This document shows positions 19,262 to 28,210 of a stretch of 40,422 nt of DNA, piece after piece. The first letter of the stretch is position 1. Every line of letters starts with the position of its first letter. The DNA is from Nitritalea halalkaliphila LW7 (GTDB lineage: Bacteria; Bacteroidota; Bacteroidia; Cytophagales; Cyclobacteriaceae), in NCBI RefSeq assembly GCF_000265075.1, contig NZ_AJYA01000067.1, positions 1-40,422 on the forward strand, written 5' to 3'. Below the pieces are notes generated by a model that ran no database searches, was not told the DNA's origin, and was given only the letters and a program-made list of their open reading frames with translations. The position numbers and the translations under genes were made by a program.

Positions 19262-19332
19262 TGACCATGGTGTAACTGGCAACACGTCTGATTTTGGTTC
19301 AGAAGAGTCTAGGTTCGAGCCTAGTGGGTCAA
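19262..19332 (+). tRNA. tRNA-Gln (anticodon TTG), two bases short of canonical
   Basis: A cloverleaf is visible. The anticodon arm is TCTGA-TTTTGGT-TCAGA, with anticodon TTG in the loop (decodes CAA). The D arm is GGTGTAACTGGCAACAC, and the T arm is around CTAGG-TTCGAG-CCTAG. The 3' acceptor strand TGGGTCA should pair with TGACCCA at the 5' end, but the sequence reads TGACCA, one C short. The T loop has 6 bases instead of 7. Both defects fit dropped bases. CCA is not encoded. Promoter and terminator-like elements flank it. Confidence 0.88.
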
Positions 19333-19340
19333 CATTTCAC

Positions 19341-19359
19341 CTCCCTACGGAGTTTTTTT
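19341..19359 (+). terminator. Short terminator-like hairpin after tRNA-Gln
   Basis: CTCC, loop CTAC, GGAG, then T7. The stem is only 4 bp. The T run leads directly into the ATG of the exchanger gene at 19360. Confidence 0.45.
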
Positions 19360-20394
19360 ATGTCTAATTTTGAAGCCCTACTTTTAAAGCTGAGGGGCTG
19401 TTTTTTCGAAGCATTTTCCACTAACTTCGTGAAATTTCTACTCCATGCTGCTGCACCTTTTCCTTTTGCTGCTAGCTTTGCCCTCCTGCTTTTCGGAGCG
19501 GATAAACTAGTCGCTTCCGCCTCTTCCATCGCAGGAAAACTGGGCGTTTCGCCCTTATCATTGGCCTGACGATCGTGCCTTCGGCACCTCAGCCCCTGAA
19601 CTTGTCATTAATGTCATTTCCTCGTACAAAGGCTCCTCGGAAATGGTCATGGGAAATGTTCTAGGAAGTAATATCTTTAATATCTTGGTCATAGGAGGCA
19701 CCTGTGCCCTCATCTACCCTCTTAGCGTTCAGCGCACCACCACCTGGATCGAAGTTCCCCTCGGTCTGCTCGCTGCTTTCGCGATCTTCTTTGCAAGCCA
19801 AGACCGCCTAATCGATCGGGCGAGCAGCGATACCATTCAAGCCAGCGAAGGCTGGATGCTGCTCCTCTTTTTTCTCGTCTTTTTTGCCTACAGCATAGCC
19901 GTAGCACTGAAAAGCAAAGACACTGCACAGGGCCCGGCGCAGAGCTCTTGCCCTATGCCTGGATCTGGCTGCCCACAGGACTTCTCCTACTCCTCTATGG
20001 AGGCCACCTCTTAGTCGAAAACGCGAAAGCCATCGCCAGCCTCTTGGGCATGTCCGAACGCCTCATCGGGCTAACCATCGTCTCAATCGGCACCTCCCTG
20101 CCCGAACTTGTCACCGGCATCGTAGCAGTGCGTAAAAAACAAGCCGATATCGCGATCGGAAATATCGTAGGGTCTAATATTTTTAACGGATTTCTCGTGC
20201 TCGGCATTTCCGCTACCATCCGCCCGATTCCCGTCACTGCACTTACCGATGTCTACGTACACCTCCTGGCCGCAGCACTCTTATTTGTGCTCATTTTCAG
20301 GGGCGCAGGGCGCCAAATAGATCGCGTAGAAGGTGGCTTTCTCCTCTTCTTATATGGGCTCTACATGACCAGCCTTCTGCTCGGAATCGGATAG
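19360..20394 (+). CDS. CaCA-family Na+/Ca2+ exchanger-like transporter, three frameshifts
   Basis: About 345 residues after repair; a polytopic inner-membrane antiporter of the calcium/cation family (YrbG-like). Both hallmark alpha repeats are present: GLTIVAFGTSAPEL (repaired, about 19566-19605) with GNVLGSNIFNIL, and GLTIVSIGTSLPEL with GNIVGSNIFNGFLVLG in the second half. Transmembrane stretches fill the remainder. Frame breaks: about 19557 (one base missing before ATCATTGGC), about 19577 (GTGCC needs a G) and about 19940 (before the frame that reads LPYAWIWLPTGLLLL). The start ATG at 19360 follows the T7 of the upstream hairpin. HAD follows on the same strand, 56 bases downstream. Confidence 0.85.
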
Positions 20395-20450
20395 ACAAAA
20401 TAACCCTTTCGTCAGCCTGAACGTTAGAGTCACTATACACTTTTACCGCT

Positions 20451-21125
20451 ATGCTTAAAACGCTTGTATTCGACGTAAACGAGACGCTGATCGATCTCAG
20501 CCCCGTACGCCTTTCTGTAAATTTGGCCTTCGGCCGAGAGGGCGCCTACAGTCAGTGGTTCACCTCCCTGCTCCATCAAAGCTTGGTCCAAAGTGCCCTG
20601 GGCCAATCCCATGACTTTTCTTCCTTAGGCCTAGCCGCCCTCCGCGCCATGAACACCCAAGAAGACCGTGGACTGGGAGAAATCGAGCTGCTGGAAGTGA
20701 TGGATAGCTTCCGCATCTGCCGTGCACATGCCGATGTCGCCGACAGCCTAGAAACTCTAAAAACGGAAGGTTATACGCTTATCGCGCTCAGCAACAGTGA
20801 AGAAACAGGGCTTCATAAACTGCTACAGCAGGCCGACGTGGCGTCATTTTTCGACCATATCATCGGCGCTGAACGCTTTCGACGCTATAAACCCCACGCT
20901 GAAGTGTACACCGGTGCGCTGCGAGCAGCAAAAAAACTCCCCGAAGAAAGCGTCCTCATCTCCACCCATAGCTGGGACCTGGAAGGCGCCCATGCCGTCG
21001 GCTGGAAAACCGCCTACCTCCTCCGAGAAGGCATCGCCTTTTTCCCCCTCCACCATAGCCCTGACTTCCTTTTGGAAAATCTAACGGAGCTGGGCGCTGC
21101 ACTGGAAGCAGAAAAAGCGCCTTAA
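20451..21125 (+). CDS. Haloacid dehalogenase type II-like hydrolase
   Basis: A 224-residue HAD-superfamily enzyme of the L-2-haloacid dehalogenase type. The nucleophile motif is VFDVNETLID (Asp8 in FDVNETL). Motif II is ALSNSEETG, the conserved Lys is in RRYKPHAEVY, and the late motif is STHSWDLEGAHAVGWKTAYLL. In the type II subfamily the second Asp of DxD is replaced, as here by Asn. The natural substrate is unknown; dehalogenation is an inference from subfamily. The frame is intact. The stop codon lies within a hairpin shared with the convergent operon. Confidence 0.88.
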   Translation: MLKTLVFDVNETLIDLSPVRLSVNLAFGREGAYSQWFTSLLHQSLVQSALGQSHDFSSLGLAALRAMNTQEDRGLGEIELLEVMDSFRICRAHADVADSLETLKTEGYTLIALSNSEETGLHKLLQQADVASFFDHIIGAERFRRYKPHAEVYTGALRAAKKLPEESVLISTHSWDLEGAHAVGWKTAYLLREGIAFFPLHHSPDFLLENLTELGAALEAEKAP

Positions 21126-21136
21126 AACAGGCGCTT
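21111..21136 (-). terminator. Terminator of the TonB-peroxidase operon, overlapping the HAD stop
   Basis: AAGCGCCT (21115-21122) pairs perfectly with AGGCGCTT (21129-21136). On the minus strand the hairpin is followed by a T5 run, so it ends the operon coming from 27915. It includes the HAD stop codon on the other strand. Confidence 0.7.
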
Positions 21137-21197
21137 CCCAAAACCCCAGGTATATACCTACACGTCATTTTCACTCCAACAGCTACACGAGTTTCAC

Positions 21198-22316
21198 TCA
21201 AGCAGCTCCGGCCTGGCCATCCGAAAAGGAGGAGCGAGATGCTCCGCAAGAAGGCCTCTAAAGCGCGCTTCTCCGCACCTGTTAATGAAAGCTTGACGAG
21301 CAGCTCGGACGTTTCCGGAAATAAAGGATCATCCGCAAACTCAGGCCGTGGCTTGGGCCGTGCCATTCCTGCATCGTACATATTAAGCACGCCTTCTAAA
21401 TGTGGAAACAGTCCATTATGCATGTAAGGAGCCGTAAAAGCCACATCGCGAAGAGAAGGTGTCTTAAAGGCACCCACATCAGCTGGATCGCCTGTAACCG
21501 CATAGCGGCCTAAATCCTGATGCGTGCGACCATAAAAATGTAAACCTAAATTATGAAACTTCTGATCTGTAAAAAAAGGCCCATTGTGACAGTTGATGCA
21601 GTGGGCTTTCGTTCGAAACAGATGCAGGCCCCAAAGCGCCTCATCGGACATTCGCTCCTGCTTGCCGGCCATAAAATAATCGAAATCGCTGCGCCTTCCT
21701 GTAAGGCTACGCTGAAACATGGCCAGCGCCTCTCCGATCCGGTCGGGTGTAATCAGCTCAGAACCGAAAGCAGCCGTAAATAGAGGTGCATAACCCGAAA
21801 TCTTGCCCAGTTTTTCAGGCAAAAGACCCAGCTCTTGGTTCATCTCCGTGTGATCCGCTATCGGCATGAGACTTTGGGCCTCCAGCCCTCCACCCTACCA
21901 TCCCAAAGAAAATTTCCTGCTCCCACATATTCTGAATGCTGGGCGTATTGCGCTGCCCCTGCTGATGATCATGTCCGATGCCTAGGGAGCGTCCGTTGCT
22001 CCAGCTCAGCTCAGGATCATGACAGGAGGCACAGGATATCTGGTTAGAAGCCGACAGGCGCGGATCAAAAAAAAAGCTGCTTACCTAAGGAAATGAGCGC
22101 CTCATAAGCAGGATCCTGCCGGAAAGGATTCTCTGGTAAGGCCTCCAGCTCACGAAAGGTGCCTCCTTCTAACAGGTGCGGCGCAGGCCAAGCACTACTC
22201 GGCTGGCTATACCACGCCCGCAGCTGCGCGAAATCCACAGGGTCCTGACGCAAGCTAAAGCTTAACAGTAACACAGTACCCCAAAGGGCCACATGCCGTA
22301 AAATAGACTGTTGCAT
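21198..22316 (-). CDS. Di-heme cytochrome c peroxidase (MauG/CCP family), three frameshifts
   Basis: About 372 residues after repair, exported by an N-terminal signal (HVALWGTVLLLSFSL). Two c-type heme motifs are visible: CASCH about 95 residues in, and CINCH in the second half (KAHCINCHNGPFF). CCP landmarks such as LGKQLFFDPRLS and FKTPSLRDVAFTAPYMHNG are present. Family members reduce H2O2 or, as MauG types, oxidise a protein or small substrate. Frame breaks: A9 at 22067-22075 (one too many), about 21905 (one T short on the minus strand) and about 21233; repair of the last gives the end APPFRMARPELLE and TGA 21198-21200. It is the last gene of the TonB operon, 5 bases after the DUF6850-like gene. 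Confidence 0.9.
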
Positions 22317-22321
22317 ACAAC

Positions 22322-23847
22322 TTAATGAATGAAATGAATACCTATTTGTGCCTGATCAGTGCGCAGGGAAGTCGCCTCCTGAAAGCCACTGACTGCTCCG
22401 AGGGTCGCGCCTTCTCGCCCCACAGATACGAAGGGGGCCAGCGCGAATTTTTCGTATGTTTTTTTCGCCTGTAGGCGCAAAGCCAGCCGCGTGAACGTAC
22501 GACTATCCCATGCCAGCATCGGGGCCACTACCTCTCGCGTCACGATATTACGCTGAAACTCGGGAACTGCCAAATTTCCCCGCGCATGTATGACATGGTG
22601 GAGGGCAGCATCGGGGAGCAGGGTCCAGCCGCCAGAAAGTGGCACGCGATAGGCGATGGAAATGCCCGCCTCCAGCCGCTGAAAATCCTGCGCATGACTC
22701 GCATTAAAATCCTCGCGCTCCTGCTGACGCGCCGCAGCATGCAGCCCCATCAGCCAAGCGCCACGCCGATGAAAGAGCTGGAAATCAACAATCTGCTCTG
22801 AAAACAAGTAGTTGAACCCCGCAAACAAATGATTGAAATCGCGCCCGTCCTCCTGCCGAAGCACTAAAAGCCCAGACCAAGAGACCTGCTCTGCATCCTG
22901 ATAGGCAAAGGCAAGCCGATTTTCCAGGCTGACCAAGTTAAAATCTCCAATAACTTGCTCATCCACCTGCCCGGAAGCTGACCCTCTGCGCAAAAAACGC
23001 TCATCAGAAACACGGTAGGTAAATTCATTTTGGAAAGACCAGCGCGACCCTGATGGTAAATAGCACCGCCATACTGATGGCCGGCACCGCTCAACTCGTA
23101 TCTAGGGCGACGCAGCAGATTAAAAGAGCCCAGGCCCATCATCGTGTACAAGTTATAATCAAGCCGCCCGAAACTGTCATTAGAAGCATTATAGTTCGTC
23201 ACCTGCCCGATTTCGGTAGAGGAAAAAGTCCCACCATGAAAAGCCAGCAGCCAGCGCTCATGCAGCTGCAAGCCGAGCTGGGCCTTTAGCTGCAAGTAAT
23301 AATGGGAAATTCGCGGACGGGGATCGTTACTTCTATTGTGCTGCGCCAAGGCATAGTCGGCACCTAGCCCAAAATGGATTTTGTCCTTCCAAAAGGATCT
23401 CGTGACATTCAAATCCGCGAAGAAGCGATCGTTGTTCCAGTTGCCACGCCGTATATTTGCGAAATAATACGGGTTGGGACCGAGCTCCCGTACTTGCTGC
23501 CAACCCAGTGAGTCGAACTGCTGCTTTTCGTAGCGAAACTGCCCTTCCATGCGCAAGCTGCCCACCTGTCGATTGCCATAGGAAAAGAAGCCATAGCCAT
23601 GCTGGCGATCAGGCACTTGTGAAGGGCTCATGGGTGCACGCTTTTCACCAGCCCAAGCCCCCGAGAAACCAAGCTCCTGCTCCATGGCTTGGGCACGCAG
23701 GGGCTGCTTGATGGCCTCGAACCAGCGCACACGCTGCTCTTCATCCAGAAAATCAAAGGCAGTAGCCGTCTGCGCATATACGGCAGACGGCTCCACATGG
23801 GATAAAAAACAAAGGCTAATAAGCAGGAGTAGGACGCGATAGGGCAT
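22322..23847 (-). CDS. DUF6850-like outer-membrane barrel protein, frameshifted
   Basis: About 508 residues after repair. Signal peptide PYRVLLLLISLCFLSHVEPSAVYAQ, then many amphipathic strands with aromatic girdles (YGFFSYGNRQVGSLRMEGQF, WNNDRFFADLNVTRSF) and a C-terminal strand ending in histidine (IGIHFIH). This is the pattern of an outer-membrane beta-barrel. The DUF6850 name is my best recollection for proteins in this operon position and is not certain. The frame breaks at about 23048, where the minus strand CAGGGTCGCG needs one more G; repair gives HQGSRWSFQNEFTYRVSDE. Gaps to its neighbours are 11 and 5 bases. Confidence 0.65.
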
Positions 23848-23858
23848 GAATAGGAAGG

Positions 23859-25181
23859 TTAATTTCCTGCGAACGTACGCGGGGAAGCGATCGGAAAGAA
23901 GGTAAAATCGTCTTCAGAATTATTGGTGTCTTGCAGAATGACGCGGTCTCCGAATGTTCTGGCTGTTTTACGCACCACGGACTGAGAAGAGAAACTTCCC
24001 GCTGGAACGAACGTGTAGCCGGCATCTAAAATAGTCGGCAGTTTTGTCGGTACCTGATTCGTCGGGCTAGGCTGGCACTCCACCGCATCGACGATCAGCG
24101 CTACGGGAATTTGATAGTATAAGTTCGTATTGTCTCGAATCTCGGAAACATTCGGTGTCGGGTACTGGGGGAAATTACGCACAGGAGTATCACTTTTGAA
24201 GATCGCCACAGCCTCTCTGCCTGGATTATCTAAGATAAAATCACGTCCGAATATGAAGATATTTTTCATGTTCGGAACCGCAGGATTATCGATATCCGAG
24301 GCCAAAGGATTCGGAAACTCCTCTCCTAAGAAGACTTCAAAATCAGCACCACTGAGATCCACTGTCAACTCTGGACGAATGACCGTAACCGCCTCGCCGT
24401 CATTGCCCACGAAAGGAGATTGATGGTTGATGGCCGTTTGCGCCAGCACGATCGACTTCCCGGGCGCTACCGGGTACTGCTGCCCCGTACCTGGAAACTG
24501 GTAAATCCACTTGCCATACAGAAAGTCTTCATTCGCACGCACATTAGCAGGCATGCCGATCGACTGCTGCCAGTCCCACTGTCCATCCGGCTGCGTAAAT
24601 GACTGCACCGTCGTGGCGGCCCTACCTAATGCCCCCATGATGTACCAGCCATCCATAAAAATGGTGTCGTTCGAATTGTTATAAAGCTCCACGAACTGAT
24701 CGCGGAAAAGGGCCCCCTCCACACGGTCAGAACCCGCAAAATAGATCTGCTTGATTAAAAGATCACCCACTGGCCCAGAGCGCAGCATGAGCTCCACCTG
24801 TGCATTTTGCGAGTTGATGGCCACTGCTGCACGGGAGGCATTAAAAGTCACCTCCTCCTCATTCACCTGTAGGCCACTGAACGTGGCAAAGGCCTCGCGC
24901 GAAAACACCCGTCGCGCCGCTATATCATAGGTGCCGCTTGGAATAGCTTCTAAAATAAGCGCCCCACTTTCATCGGTAGTACCCGTAAATGTCTGCTGTG
25001 AGGTGACATTACGAAGCGTAACCTCTGTGCTCGATGCGCCCGCGCGATCGAACTGCTCATCAAAAATGACCTGCACGGCCACATCCACCGGAGCTACCCG
25101 AGGACCATCTTCTCTATTTTCACACGCCACCGCGGCGAGCACAAGGACCATAAAAAAGGCCAGCTTTCTACATGTATGCAT
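23859..25181 (-). CDS. DUF4876 lipoprotein
   Basis: 440 residues, intact. The lipoprotein signal ends at LAAVAC (Cys20). A carboxypeptidase-regulatory-like beta sandwich comes first (STEVTLRNVTSQQTFTGTTD, EAIPSGTYDIAARR, about residues 30-110). Next is a region that reads like a lamin-tail-type domain (FVELYNNSNDTIFMDGWYIM, about 165-185) with further DUF4876 features to the end. Members occur beside TonB receptors in Bacteroidota and probably sit on the outer membrane as the receptor's partner, perhaps as ligand-binding lid or surface protein; that role is inferred. It lies 4 bases after the receptor and 11 before the barrel gene. Confidence 0.85.
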   Translation of the reverse strand: MHTCRKLAFFMVLVLAAVACENREDGPRVAPVDVAVQVIFDEQFDRAGASSTEVTLRNVTSQQTFTGTTDESGALILEAIPSGTYDIAARRVFSREAFATFSGLQVNEEEVTFNASRAAVAINSQNAQVELMLRSGPVGDLLIKQIYFAGSDRVEGALFRDQFVELYNNSNDTIFMDGWYIMGALGRAATTVQSFTQPDGQWDWQQSIGMPANVRANEDFLYGKWIYQFPGTGQQYPVAPGKSIVLAQTAINHQSPFVGNDGEAVTVIRPELTVDLSGADFEVFLGEEFPNPLASDIDNPAVPNMKNIFIFGRDFILDNPGREAVAIFKSDTPVRNFPQYPTPNVSEIRDNTNLYYQIPVALIVDAVECQPSPTNQVPTKLPTILDAGYTFVPAGSFSSQSVVRKTARTFGDRVILQDTNNSEDDFTFFPIASPRTFAGN

Positions 25182-25185
25182 GGTA

Positions 25186-27915
25186 TTAATATTTAAAATT
25201 TAATTCTAGACCGAAATAGGGCTCTTCATTGAGCACACCCACGACATCGCCCTGTGGATTCACATCCTCGGGACGGATATTCAAGAAATTGTTAGCAAAG
25301 AAGCTGAAGCGTACATGCTTCCCCAGATTCTTAGACAGGTTTAAGTGAAAGTTCATGTACACGAAATCTGGCCGACGAACGAAATTACCCTCCACCGCAG
25401 TCTGATCTAAGATTTGAAAACGGGGGTCGTTTAAAAACTCCTCCTCAGTCAGCGTAAACCGCTCTAAATTGTTGTCCAAAAAGCCGATCGGCCGATTCGA
25501 ACGATCAAAGGAACGCGTATAATTGGTGATAAAAAGCTGATTGCGCAGCGTGAATACCAGCCCCAGCCGCGGCACATGATGCGACGCAGTAAGTAAGGCC
25601 AGGGAACGGCCGGCCTCCGAGGCCTGACTGCCATAAATGCCATACCAAATCTCCTGCGCTGGCTGAAAGTTACGCACCTGCTGTACGCGCTCACGGGTAT
25701 CCAAGAAGCGTGAGCGGTAATAGGAAAGATTTAGGCTAAAACTGGTATTAATGGCAGGAATTCGCTTGGTACTCAGCGTAGCCTCGAGTCCCGTATTCGT
25801 ATTCGAGGAAGTATTCAGAATGGACCGCTCCGTTACCACCACAGGCAGGGTCTCCCCCGTCTGCTGGAAAATCGGCTGCTGCCCCTCCGGACGTGCGATA
25901 ACCTCGAAGCGAGGAAGATCCAGCCGGACAGGGTCACTGTTGATGCTAAATCCATTACGCGTACTGTTGTAAAAACCCGTAAGCCCTACGGTTATCCAGT
26001 CCCCTTTTAGATGGAGTCCAAGCTCTCGTGTACTGGTGCGCATGCTGCGCAAACCGGACGGATCATTCGGAATCACATGGGTAAAGGCTAAAAATAAGCT
26101 CTCAGCCTCCCTGCCCGTAAAGAAGTTAAGCAAGGTAAAATCTTCAAACTGTGGCCCCGGAAATAGGTGAATCAAGCCAGGCGCTTTGACCGCCTCGCCG
26201 AAAGCTCCTGTCAAACGAATTTTATCGCTTAAGGCATAGGAAGCATTAATACGAGGAGAGAAACTGGTGAGGCCAAACTGCCGATCCGCTCGCAAGCCAG
26301 TAGATAAATTGGCGGCCTTCCCGAAAAAAGTGCCTTTCATTCGATTTTCCACATAGGCGCCCCACTGATGTACCACCGGATTAATTTCCCGGAAACTCAG
26401 CGGCCGCTCATTTGTGGCAGCACCCGCAAAACGAATCGGGCGCAGTGGGTCAAATAGCCGGCCTTCCCCGAAATTACCGTTAAAACGGTAGCTGGCACCA
26501 TAGGCCAACTCATGACTTATCTTGCCGGTGCTAAAATTTTTGTAAAAATTGGCCTGAACACCGCTGGAAATAGGTAAGCCGTGGATTTCACGCCGTGCCC
26601 GATAGGAACTGGGATGAAATGTACCTATATGGATGCCCGGCTCAGTCGCCACCGTTACCGGCAGCACCCCTGGATTGACGAATTGATCCAGTACCGATAA
26701 ACTGCGCGAACGGTTATAGGAAGCCACGAACTTAAAAGAATCGAAAATGGGCGTCGCCTTATTCACCTGCAGGCGATTGCTTAAAGAAATACCTTGGTTT
26801 TGATAAAAAACAATCCGCTCAGTACCGAAATCTGGATCGATCCGAAAATCATCCAAATTGGTATTCATGCTCACGCTTAAATTATTTTTGATGGACTTAG
26901 ACGCTCCAAAAAAGCTGGTCAAAATCGCATTGCCCGTCAGTCGATTAAAGGACTTGACATTATCACGCAAGTCAGGATTAGAATTGAGATAATCGAAAGA
27001 AACATGAAGGGCATGCCGCTCCTGAAGTTGAAACCCTTTGTCCAACTGAAAATTACGATCTCCTCCTGCCTGCCGATAGGTAAAGCGTAGGGGCGACTGT
27101 CCGGCAGAAGTTTCGATAATAATGGCGCCCGCCCCGATGTCTCCGTATTCGGCTGAGGCCACCCCTTGAATAATTTCTACCTTTTCGATGTTACCCACAG
27201 GAATTTGACGCAAGTCAAAGCCTCCCGCCGGGGCATCTCCTGAAGCAAAATTACGTCCCCCAAAATTCGTGGCGCCCATGGAACGGAAAGTCCCCGCTGT
27301 TCGTGGGTTGAGCCCTTGCATGTTACTGTTGTTATCGAGCTGATTATCATTTATAAATATCCCGATACCAAAGGCATTATTTAAGGACTGCTGCCCAGCA
27401 AGTGCAGACCTAAAGTTAATGGCCTGTGCACCCTGAAGCTGTGGATTACGAATTTCCTGACCAGGAATAAGCTGCAGGAGCTCATTTAAACTGTTGGCCT
27501 GGGACTGTTCGATGGTGGAGCGATCGATTTTAAATGCTGAAACGGACACATTTTCATCATCTCGCTCAGCAGCCACCACGACTTCCTGCATGAAAAGATC
27601 ATTGTCCTCCATCTGGATGAGCACCTCGAGCACCTCTTGCTCAGGCCCTACCACGTAGCGCTCCTCCACCGGTTTTTTTCCCACGAGGCGCGCCACGAGG
27701 CGCAATTCTGCCGGGCGCTGCTGCAGACGAATGCGAAAACTCCCCCTTTCATCTGCCAGTGTATAAGCTCCTGAGCCTACCGAAAGTGTCACGTAGGGAA
27801 GTGGGGCACCACTGTGCTTATCCACCACCTTGCCCCGCACTTCGAATGAAAAAGCAGCAAGATCCGGCGTAAAACCGAGAAAAAGACAGCAGAAACACGT
27901 AAATAACAGACGCAT
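25186..27915 (-). CDS. TonB-dependent outer-membrane receptor
   Basis: 909 residues, intact frame. Order: signal peptide (LLFTCFCCLFLGFTPDLAA), a carboxypeptidase D-like N-terminal domain (VRGKVVDKHSGAPLPYVTLS), the plug (SLNELLQLIPGQEIRNPQLQ; VEKVEIIQGVASAEYGDIG) and a 22-strand-type barrel ending in the aromatic FGLELNFKY. Such receptors import metal chelates, vitamins or polymers using TonB energy. It is not accompanied by SusD, so glycan uptake is unlikely; the peroxidase partner suggests a metal or redox ligand, which is inference. First gene of the four-gene operon, with its own promoter and a palindrome upstream. Confidence 0.93.
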   Translation of the reverse strand: MRLLFTCFCCLFLGFTPDLAAFSFEVRGKVVDKHSGAPLPYVTLSVGSGAYTLADERGSFRIRLQQRPAELRLVARLVGKKPVEERYVVGPEQEVLEVLIQMEDNDLFMQEVVVAAERDDENVSVSAFKIDRSTIEQSQANSLNELLQLIPGQEIRNPQLQGAQAINFRSALAGQQSLNNAFGIGIFINDNQLDNNSNMQGLNPRTAGTFRSMGATNFGGRNFASGDAPAGGFDLRQIPVGNIEKVEIIQGVASAEYGDIGAGAIIIETSAGQSPLRFTYRQAGGDRNFQLDKGFQLQERHALHVSFDYLNSNPDLRDNVKSFNRLTGNAILTSFFGASKSIKNNLSVSMNTNLDDFRIDPDFGTERIVFYQNQGISLSNRLQVNKATPIFDSFKFVASYNRSRSLSVLDQFVNPGVLPVTVATEPGIHIGTFHPSSYRARREIHGLPISSGVQANFYKNFSTGKISHELAYGASYRFNGNFGEGRLFDPLRPIRFAGAATNERPLSFREINPVVHQWGAYVENRMKGTFFGKAANLSTGLRADRQFGLTSFSPRINASYALSDKIRLTGAFGEAVKAPGLIHLFPGPQFEDFTLLNFFTGREAESLFLAFTHVIPNDPSGLRSMRTSTRELGLHLKGDWITVGLTGFYNSTRNGFSINSDPVRLDLPRFEVIARPEGQQPIFQQTGETLPVVVTERSILNTSSNTNTGLEATLSTKRIPAINTSFSLNLSYYRSRFLDTRERVQQVRNFQPAQEIWYGIYGSQASEAGRSLALLTASHHVPRLGLVFTLRNQLFITNYTRSFDRSNRPIGFLDNNLERFTLTEEEFLNDPRFQILDQTAVEGNFVRRPDFVYMNFHLNLSKNLGKHVRFSFFANNFLNIRPEDVNPQGDVVGVLNEEPYFGLELNFKY

Positions 27916-27931
27916 AGGGAAGAATTTGCAA

Positions 27932-27939
27932 CAAATATA
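27932..27939 (-). promoter_or_regulatory. -7 promoter motif (TATATTTG) of the TonB operon
   Basis: On the minus strand TATATTTG fits TAnnTTTG, 16 bases before the receptor ATG. Confidence 0.65.
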
Positions 27940-27950
27940 TACGTATTTAG

Positions 27951-27966
27951 ATTAATTCTAATTAAT
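27951..27966. promoter_or_regulatory. Perfect 7-2-7 palindrome, likely operator of the TonB operon
   Basis: ATTAATT-CT-AATTAAT is a perfect interrupted palindrome lying 11 bases upstream of the -7 motif, in the spacer or -33 region. That is where a repressor such as a Fur-family metalloregulator would block RNA polymerase. The regulator's identity is not shown, and AT-rich DNA can form such palindromes by chance. Confidence 0.4.
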
Positions 27967-28162
27967 AAAAAGATTGATTTTTTAAATGAAATCCTAATTT
28001 TTGATAGATTTTAAAAATAACAAGCCTCAAATTACTTTTTATGTAATTTTTCCATAAAAACGCAACTTTATAAAAACAAGAAAAAACGGCAATCTACCAT
28101 CCTGACCGCCGCTTCACTAGCCTGATTCCATTGAAATACATCATTTAAATAAGAATCCTTTT

Positions 28163-28183
28163 GATTTGAAAAAAAATAGGGAA
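28163..28183 (+). repeat. Repeated 21-base motif, copy 1
   Basis: The sequence GATTTG-A8-TAGGGAA is identical to 40337-40357. It lies 27 bases before the MFS start codon, in an otherwise empty 240-base AT-rich intergenic stretch (27967-28210). Confidence 0.5.
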
Positions 28184-28210
28184 TATTAGCCGCTCTAAAA
28201 CCCATTTTCC

